Part shown: positions 57,831 through 64,000 of the stretch, piece after piece
Layout: each line of letters opens with the position of its first letter
How positions within the stretch are numbered: the first letter of the stretch is position 1
Assembly (NCBI GenBank): GCA_033961575.1
Contig: CM066728.1
Coordinates: forward strand, 34,472,352 to 34,536,351
Length of the DNA stretch: 64,000 nt
Origin: Aselliscus stoliczkanus
Lineage: Eukaryota; Chordata; Mammalia; Chiroptera; Hipposideridae
Direction: 5' to 3'
Notes under the pieces: generated by a model
The model's input: the letters and a program-made list of their open reading frames with translations, nothing else
Databases searched by the model: none
What the model was told of the DNA's origin: nothing
Made by a program: the position numbers and the translations under genes

Positions 57831-58296
57831 CTGGAATACACTTGGTCCCTTGGCCCAGCTTACATCACTCCTTGGGTCCCTTAACTTACACCTCTTTTAT
57901 TGAGCCTCCCACAGCATGGGCCTTTTGTAGTTCCGGTCCCTGGCATGGGCCAGGTTGTGCAGGGCACTGTAGGCCAGGGGAAGGAATTGAGAATTTATTG
58001 TAAGTCTACATTTAGAAGAATATGCCACAGACGCTGAGAGATGATTCCGCCCTGTACCAAGCAACATGGATGCTAGCTACGGATGAATGGTGAGTGACTG
58101 GTACATGTGACAGCTCTCAGACAGGGTACCCAAAATATCTCTCCAGCCAGCTTATCCACTTTGTTCTCCTGTGAGGCTCCAAACAGGGAACAATGACAAA
58201 GGACAGGCAAGTGTCATCTGATCATTAGTGGGGCTTGTATAAAGCCACAGTACAGAGCTCTGTGGATAACAGGCTGTGGCATGTGGGGTTTATCTT
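57831..58296. other. Intron 4 sequence, nothing recognised
   Basis: Spacer between two antisense SINEs; nothing supported. Confidence 0.5.
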
Positions 58297-58311
58297 TCAA
58301 CCTGTGCTTTA

Positions 58312-58428
58312 ATTTAATTTTTTTTTTTTTTTGAGGGCAGTGTCACTGGCCCTCATATGTGGGACCCGAACCAGGGCCACTGGCTTCCAAAGCCAGTGCT
58401 TAACCACTGCGCCACTCGGCCGACCCCC
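58312..58428 (-). mobile_element. Short tRNA-derived SINE, antisense
   Basis: Poly(T), gagggcagtgtcactggccc, cccgaaccagggccactggc, then actgcgccactcggccgacc. A 15-bp target duplication tcaacctgtgcttta is exact at 58297-58311 and 58429-58443. Confidence 0.94.
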
Positions 58429-58443
58429 TCAACCTGTGCTTTA

Positions 58444-59364
58444 CCCACTTCTTCCCTCAGGAGCTTCCTGAGACCAAAGAAAACATTTATTGTCCTCCTT
58501 GGTTTGAAGGGAAAACCCTCACTAGCCCTTTATAGTCTGTATGTTAATTTAAATACCTTCTTCAGTTCCCCTGATTCTCCATCCTGTACTTGCATCGTGC
58601 TCTGTCGGGTTACTTTCTCTGTCAGGGTGGTGGACAGCTGAGACAAGGGACTGTGACTTGTGTATCTGTAAGCCTTCAGAGTTGAGGAGCATCTCTTATT
58701 TACCTTGGTACCCTACTACTAGCCTGAGAGGCTCAGCAACTGTTAGATTAAATAATGAGAAAGAAATGCTAGTCAGGTCCCTACACCTTCCTCCAGTTCC
58801 CTATAGTCCAACATCCTCAAGATACAGACTGGTTCCGCTTTTTGTGTCCCGATGTGAGAGCTCATCAGCAGACATATCATTGCATGAGGGGGTACTGTGC
58901 TAGGGAAATCCATATGGAATGGGTGAATAGAGGCATCTTTCTTCCTCACCCTATTCATAAGCAGTCAGTAATGCAAATAATTCAGGAGTGTGTGTTAATT
59001 CCACTTCAGGGTACCAGGAAACCCTGCACCTCAAGGTAAATGATCAATTGAAGAAACTTCTCCAGTTATTCCCCTAGAATTAAATGTGCTCTGGAGACAG
59101 TTCCACTGACATCTGTGGTCGCTGTGGAGTGCAGCTCCTGGCTCTGGGCCACCTTGCCGTGAGCTGGTGGTAGGCACCTGCCCTCCATCTCCAGTGGGAC
59201 TTCTACAATGATGAGTGCCCCCCCAAAATTGTTAGCAGATCAGGGCATGATCCATAATGAGGGCATGTTACGTAAGGCTGATATAAAACACGCTGCTTTT
59301 AATAGTCTGTGTTTCTAGTCTAGCTGTCTCTTAAATATATAATGATGTCATATTTATGTTTGTT
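58444..59364. other. Intron 4 sequence, nothing recognised with confidence
   Basis: 58560-58760 may be a decayed L2 3' end, too weak to call. No gene. Confidence 0.4.
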
Positions 59365-60260
59365 CACTTGAAAATAATTTTTGATTGCCCACCATATTCT
59401 ATATTGGAGATCAAGGGTAAGGAACATTCTTTCATGGAGCTTACATTTTAGCAGAGAAAAGATAATAAACACACAAGTCAGATTAGACAGTGATGATGGC
59501 CATGAAGAAGATAGAATAATGGGGCAGAGCAGGGAGAGGAGATGGAACCCCATTCTATTCTTTCGACATGGAAGAGCTTGGTGAGGAGGTGGCATTTGAG
59601 CTGAGAACTGAATGATATGTAGAGATTTGGGTAGGATTTAGACTCTGCGGAGGAAACAGCAAAGAAAAAGGAAACCCTGGGGCAGGCAGGAGATTGGCAT
59701 GTTTCAGGGATGGAGAGGAGGCCGAACACAACATGATGAATGAGAACATGGAAAGATGAGGCAAGGATAAGGTCAGTGGGTTTCGCCTCGAATGCATGTG
59801 AGAATTTTATCTGAGGAACTTTAAAAAAAAGGTCCCAGTGCCCAAGCTCCACCCCCAGTGATTGTGATTTAATTGGTCTGGGGTGGGGCGTGAACATTGG
59901 TATTTTATAAAAGCTCCCCAGGGAATTGCATGTTGCAGCCTGGGTTCAGAACATCATCAGTCTTTCTTGATCATGCAGAGTCTTATAGACCCTGGTAAGG
60001 AGTTTGGACTTTAGTTGAATGACAGTGGGAAGCCATTGGATGGTTTGGGCTGGGGGAGCAACATGATCTGACTTATTGTCCTTAAGAGGCTCGCTTTGGG
60101 TGCAGATGAGAAATGATGGTGGCTTGGACTATGGTGGTGTGAGTGGAGATAATGAAGAAGAGGTCACTTTGGGGATAAGTTTTGGAGGTTACTGTCACAA
60201 GATGTATTGGGTGGGGTAGGATGTAAAGCAGAAGGAAATCACGGTCGTCTGAGGACTGAC
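59365..60260 (+). repeat. L2-type LINE, interrupted by a MER5A-like insert
   Basis: cattctttcatggagcttac, then gaggaggtggcatttgagct, gatcatgcagagtcttatag, ccctggtaaggagtttggac, gtgggaagccattggatggt and gcaacatgatctgacttatt keep the order of an ancient L2-type repeat. The block 59774-59957 interrupts it. Confidence 0.6.
59774..59957 (+). mobile_element. MER5A-like non-autonomous hAT element
   Basis: Starts cagtgggtttcgcctcgaat, holds ccaagctccacccccagtga, then taattggtctggggtggggc and aaaagctccccagggaattg, ending with tgcagcctgggttcagaac. This is the layout of MER5A (hAT-Charlie), nested in an L2. Confidence 0.75.
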
Positions 60261-60930
60261 TTGAGTAACTGGGCGGATGGTAGTGACATTCACAAAGGTG
60301 AGAAAGAGACAGGTTTCAGAGGTGTACATTGGAGTGAAAGCCTCGGATTTGTTCTCTCTCTAGATTTAGGTAACCTAAATATAGGCAACGAAATAAGGCT
60401 GATCAAAATATTCTGACAAATCCTGTTCCTACAGCACTGAGTCTTCTTGAAGATTTCCAAAGGTAAACGTGAAAAGCACTTGAACATTTTAGTACATGGG
60501 ACTTGTGATGAGAAGGGAGGAGGAGCAAAGAAGGGAAGCTGAAGATATTGAACTTCTTTCATGCAGGAATCAGGCTGAATATAGGAGAAGGATGTACTTC
60601 AGGAGATTGCATATAGTTAACACCGGTCTTGCTATAAGAATTGAATAGCATGGTGATACATAGAATCCAAAATAACAGGTGAAGTTATTTGTATTTGACT
60701 TTAAGGGGATTTTTCCCCCCCACAAAATTATCTTCTAAGATATGTCTAGCTCATATTAAGATTATAATTAATTTTCCTTCCAGACCAGACCCTGGATGTC
60801 CAGCAATTAAATGTAACCCAGATTTTCATCTCAGAATCAAGTTATCAGAATTGCTTACAAGACATTTACATGGAGACTGACACAGAATTTTTTAGAACAG
60901 TTTGGTTTTCCCCTGTTGGAAGAAGTGAGT
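60261..60930. other. Intron 4 sequence, nothing recognised
   Basis: No gene or nameable repeat seen. Confidence 0.5.
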
Positions 60931-60945
60931 TAAATTGCAATGGTA

Positions 60946-61098
60946 AACATGATCTCACTTATATGTGGACTCTAAAGAACAGAATAAATAAATAAACAAA
61001 CCAGAAATACACTCACAGACACAGCGAACAAACTGATGGTTGCTAGAGGGAGGGAGGTTGGGATTGGTGAGAAAGGTGGAGGGATAAAAGAAAAGAAA
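60946..61098 (+). mobile_element. Short 5'-truncated L1 insertion with clear target duplication
   Basis: The body starts aacatgatctcacttatatg, continues tggactctaaagaacagaat and ctgatggttgctagagggag, then ends in an A-rich tail: the last ORF2 codons and start of the L1 3' UTR. A perfect 15-bp duplication taaattgcaatggta lies at 60931-60945 and 61099-61113. It is 153 bp long. Confidence 0.88.
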
Positions 61099-61113
61099 TA
61101 AATTGCAATGGTA

Positions 61114-61656
61114 GAGCATACTGATTGGTTATATTAGGAAAAAGTCCTAATTATAAGCTCACTGAGGGTAAGGAATTTCTCCTACAGTTTCTATTTTTTA
61201 AAACATCTAGTATCTCTGCTAATGCTGGGGCTGTTGGTCTTGTGTGCTTAGTAAAGTTATGACACCCTTTTTGGAGTCAGTGCTTGTGTAAGTGGCTGAG
61301 CAGGAAGCCTGGCCCGAAGGCTTCTGAAGTCCCAACAGTCCCTTCTAGAATACTCCTTTGTTCTTACTAAGGAAACTCCAGATGTGGCTGCTTTCGAGTG
61401 AAAGACAAGAGAATTCATCATGTCATGGCTATCTAGAAAACGACCATGGTCTTCGACTCCTAAAGGTTTTACGTTGGCTCCAAGCCTCAGGCACGCCAGC
61501 AGCCCATGAGATCAGGCTGCATGGTGTTCAACTTGAACATGTCAAGCTCTGCTGCCATTCCGCTTTACTGGAATGGGTTTCTCATAGCAAGCGAAACAAA
61601 GAGTGCTCGTTGCCCATCTGCCTGCTTAACTCATTCCGTCCCCGGTTCACTCACAG
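61114..61656 (+). other. End of intron 4 before MCC exon 5
   Basis: Unique intronic sequence. The 100-codon open frame ending near the exon 5 acceptor is chance read-through. Confidence 0.5.
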
Positions 61657-61820
61657 ATAACTGCAGCGACCTGAACTCAGAACTACAGAGGGTGCTGACG
61701 GGGCTGGAGAATGTCGTCTGCTGCAGGAAGAAGAGTAGCTGCAGCCTCTCGGTGGCCGAGGTGGACAGGCACATCGAGCAGCTCACCACGGCCAGCGAGC
61801 ACTGTGACTTGGCTATTAAG
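61657..61820 (+). CDS. MCC: MCC coding exon (exon 5 of the short isoform)
   Basis: The exon completes the split Asp codon and encodes NCSDLNSELQRVLTGLENVV, then CCRKKSSCSLSVAEVDRHIE and finally a helix ending SEHCDLAIK, 55 codons in all. The acceptor region (ccccggttcactcacag) ends at 61656 and the donor gtaaac begins at 61821; the exon leaves in phase 0. It belongs to the conserved N-terminal half of MCC, with helices flanking a basic, Ser/Cys-rich loop. In that loop the sequence has Cys-Cys where I remember Cys-Gly in human MCC (codon tgc instead of ggc). The whole exon stays open in the expected frame, which argues against decay. Two longer open frames overlapping this exon are artefacts of reading into the introns. 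Confidence 0.96.
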
Positions 61821-63842
61821 GTAAACCCTCCCCCGCCCTCTGCCTGGCTCTTTGAGATCATATGGGGGAAAGGGTCAGAGCCCTGTCTTCTCAAGGACCT
61901 GTTAGGAATGAGTGTTTCTAGGAAAGCCATACTTATAGATAGGGGGCCACCCGATAGAAGCAGGAGCCCTACACATTTAGTTGGGCTGAATTACATTAGA
62001 AAAAGTCATTATGTCCACAGCCAAGATCACTGACATTGCAGCACAAATGACAGTTTTCTTGCAAGCTCTTAAACTGCTGGTATTGAACCACATCATTTGA
62101 GTGTGGTTTTTCATGTAGCTCAAAGATTAACTTGGAAGTTTTATTCAAGCTTTAAGGCCTCTAGAATGTCATTGCCGGAGTTATCAAGTCACAGTGCTAA
62201 CAGGCGGACGTCCCAGGCCTGAGGGGGTCGTGTACCCTGAGCACATTGGCTCTGGGCCCGCGCCTTTCATGGCCATCCCCCGTACCCATGAGGAGGAGCA
62301 GGAGAGGGGTTTTGCTCTAGGTGCATACACCCATCATGAAAAACGGAAACGCCCACCCTGCTGATGCTGGGCCTCTGGTATCTTTATACTCCTTTGCCAT
62401 AGCTCAGCCACCAAGGCACAGCCATTTAATGTAAAAAGTCTGAGCGGAGCCTCCATACAGGGAGAATGTGATGTGTTGCTTGAAAAATGTCTTAGGATCC
62501 TAGGCCCAAGATTCTATCAGCAGGAACCCTGGATGGCACAAAAGAGCTGTGATATCTCAAGGTAAACCATGACTCATGTTTTATAACACAGCTGGTTTTC
62601 TATCTGTATTCATCTCCATTATTAATATATCATTGGTGTGGTTTGGGGAAGCAACCACTGCTATTTCCTTATCTGGAGTTTCCCATGCCCAGTATTTGAT
62701 TTTATTATCGACGTGGGTACCAGCCCTGGCCTCAGCTTTGAAAGGGAAGGAGGGGGCCAAGGATTCCTGCCAACCAGCAAGGAATAGAGTGGGGCCCAGA
62801 GCAGGGCCTCGGATTTGAGAGGAAGGATAAAGCACAACTTAGAGCAAGTGGCAGCAAGATGTGGGTAACTGTCTTCATCAAGGAACCAGTGAGAGAGAGC
62901 GTGAGTGACATACCCTTACGATTTTTGTTTTCGAGACCTGTTTCTCATCACATCCCTTCACGGCCTTCTACCCCCACACAGTAATTCTCCTTCCTCTTTC
63001 CATGCCATTGGGCTTATGCTTCCTTTTCCAAAGAACAAGAAATGTGAATGAGTAGTTTCCATAAGCAAGCAGAATGAGTTCTTCCTTTTCTTATAATTTT
63101 ATGCACTTTTCTTCTCCATTAATACGATGTCTTAAATGGGTTTTTTTTTTTTAAAACTCTCCAAGAACTATTAAGATTCTACTTTTTTTAGTTCGTAGCT
63201 GTCTTATTAATTAATTGAATCCCTGTTGCCTAGAAACCTCCACAATGAGCTTCCTCTTTTCTGTGTCACTGAGGTTTATTTTTGTTGTTCACACCTTGGG
63301 ATTGAGCCTGGTTCACACCCTCTGAATTCGGATGTGACACTAAAAGCTGGAACTGGGGATGTGACCTGTCATGTCACTGAGTTGGAATGGGGGGCGGGGG
63401 CTATAATTTAGGAAACTTCAAGTTAGATTTTGCATGTAGTTTGCAACTTCATATTTTCATGGCCAGGACCACTAACAGGCTTGCTGTTGGCTTGTGTGTG
63501 TCATCACCAGCTCTGAAATGTGGACAAAGGAGATAAAACAGTTAGTTGTGTGGACCTGGCAGTTAGTGTGCCAGGTAGACTTCACGCCAGGAAGAGACTC
63601 ACTGTGCTTTTCTTACTCTGGGAACTGCTGGGTCACACAGACTAGGACCCAAGCAAGCAGGAGACCCTCATCTTAAAATAGGGAGAGGATGATTTAGGGG
63701 TGTCACTGGTCATGGTTACGGTTTGCAATGGAGTGGCCGTCGAACCCAGTCCTCTGGGGACACTAGCTCCTGTCTGACCTGTTTCCTCTCCGTCCCGCCC
63801 TTTCTCCCAGGTCGCTCACTTATCTGTGGCTCTGTTTTCTAG
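61821..63842 (+). other. MCC intron 5, repeat-poor
   Basis: About 2.0 kb with a donor gtaaac at 61821 and an acceptor AG at 63841-63842. Only a T run (63141-63152) and short AT-rich parts were noticed; no repeat, RNA gene or additional exon is recognised. Confidence 0.65.
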
Positions 63843-64000
63843 ACCGTTGAGGAGATTGAGGGGGTACTCGGTCGGGACCTGTATCCCAACCTGGCTGAAG
63901 AGCGGTCTCGTTGGGAGAAGGAGCTGGCTGGGCTGAGGGAAGAGAATGAGAGCCTGACCGCCATGCTGTGCAGCAAAGAGGAGGAGCTGAACAGGACCAA
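63843..64000 (+). CDS. MCC: MCC coding exon, partial (exon 6 of the short isoform, cut by the window edge)
   Basis: The acceptor (ggctctgttttctag) ends at 63842. The open frame reads TVEEIEGVLGRDLYPNLAEE and then a highly charged helix ending EEELNRT, 52 codons plus two bases to the last base of the window, where the next codon (AA-) is incomplete. The sequence is strongly helix-forming with a regular Leu/Glu/Lys pattern (KELAGLREENESLTAMLCSK), continuing the MCC coiled coil. Joined to the previous four exons in frame it gives one continuous reading frame without stops. The exon and the C-terminal half of the protein, with the PDZ-binding end, continue outside. Confidence 0.95.

Noticed and set aside
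61506..62033. 175-codon continuous frame as an intronless gene
   Set aside because: It contains MCC exon 5 in frame but also reads through an acceptor and a donor; the spliced model explains it better.
1..64000. A nested gene such as the TSSK1B kinase known from human MCC
   Set aside because: No intronless frame of kinase length or with kinase motifs was seen on either strand.

Overview
The window is mammalian nuclear DNA, almost certainly from a bat. It lies inside one large protein-coding gene, MCC (MCC regulator of WNT signalling, 'mutated in colorectal cancers'), read on the + strand. Five consecutive coding exons are visible at 21768-21881, 33899-34041, 45318-45460, 61657-61820 and 63843-64000 (cut by the window edge). 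Each has AG/GT splice sites. Joined, they give one open frame of 722 nt (240 codons plus 2 nt) that matches the N-terminal coiled-coil part of MCC. Counting from the short isoform they are exons 2-6; the first exon, promoter and C-terminal half lie outside. No other protein-coding gene, RNA gene, CRISPR array or operon-like structure could be supported.

The bat assignment rests on the SINEs. At least nine tRNA-derived SINEs have a head reading like ggccgagtggcgcggtggtt with a B box such as ggttcgaatccc. The full-length ones end in the ccaattccccaataaaatc tail typical of chiropteran VES-like SINEs. The short type (about 105-110 bp, ending in 'gccagtgacactgccctc' plus poly(A)) fits the SINE I recall from horseshoe and leaf-nosed bats; that genus-level guess is from memory and unchecked.

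Layout. 1-21767 is intron 1: several MIR/L2 fossils, a Tc1/mariner-type DNA transposon split by a SINE (8206-9076), an antisense L1 3' end (12388-13818), an antisense ORF1-only LINE (15838-17995) and a 417-bp composite SINE with a 17-bp target duplication (20827-21243). Intron 2 (21882-33898) starts with a (TG)n tract 40 nt after the exon 2 donor, then an old antisense HAL1-like element (to about 25150), a MaLR-like LTR and several microsatellites. Intron 3 (34042-45317) holds a decayed ERVL/MaLR internal region, two MLT1-like LTRs (one with a very long CT/CCCT tract) and an 80-bp palindromic mariner MITE. Intron 4 (45461-61656) is the most repeat-rich: a second ORF1-only LINE, a back-to-back SINE pair, an L1 with a nested SINE, an L2 carrying a MER5A-like insert and a short L1 insertion with clean target duplications. 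Intron 5 (61821-63842) appears repeat-poor.

I see no previously undescribed biological system. The items most worth checking are the young mobile elements (MITE, SINE pair, composite SINE), the half-L1 structure, the TG tract beside the exon 2 donor, the weak exon 3 donor and several MCC amino-acid differences.
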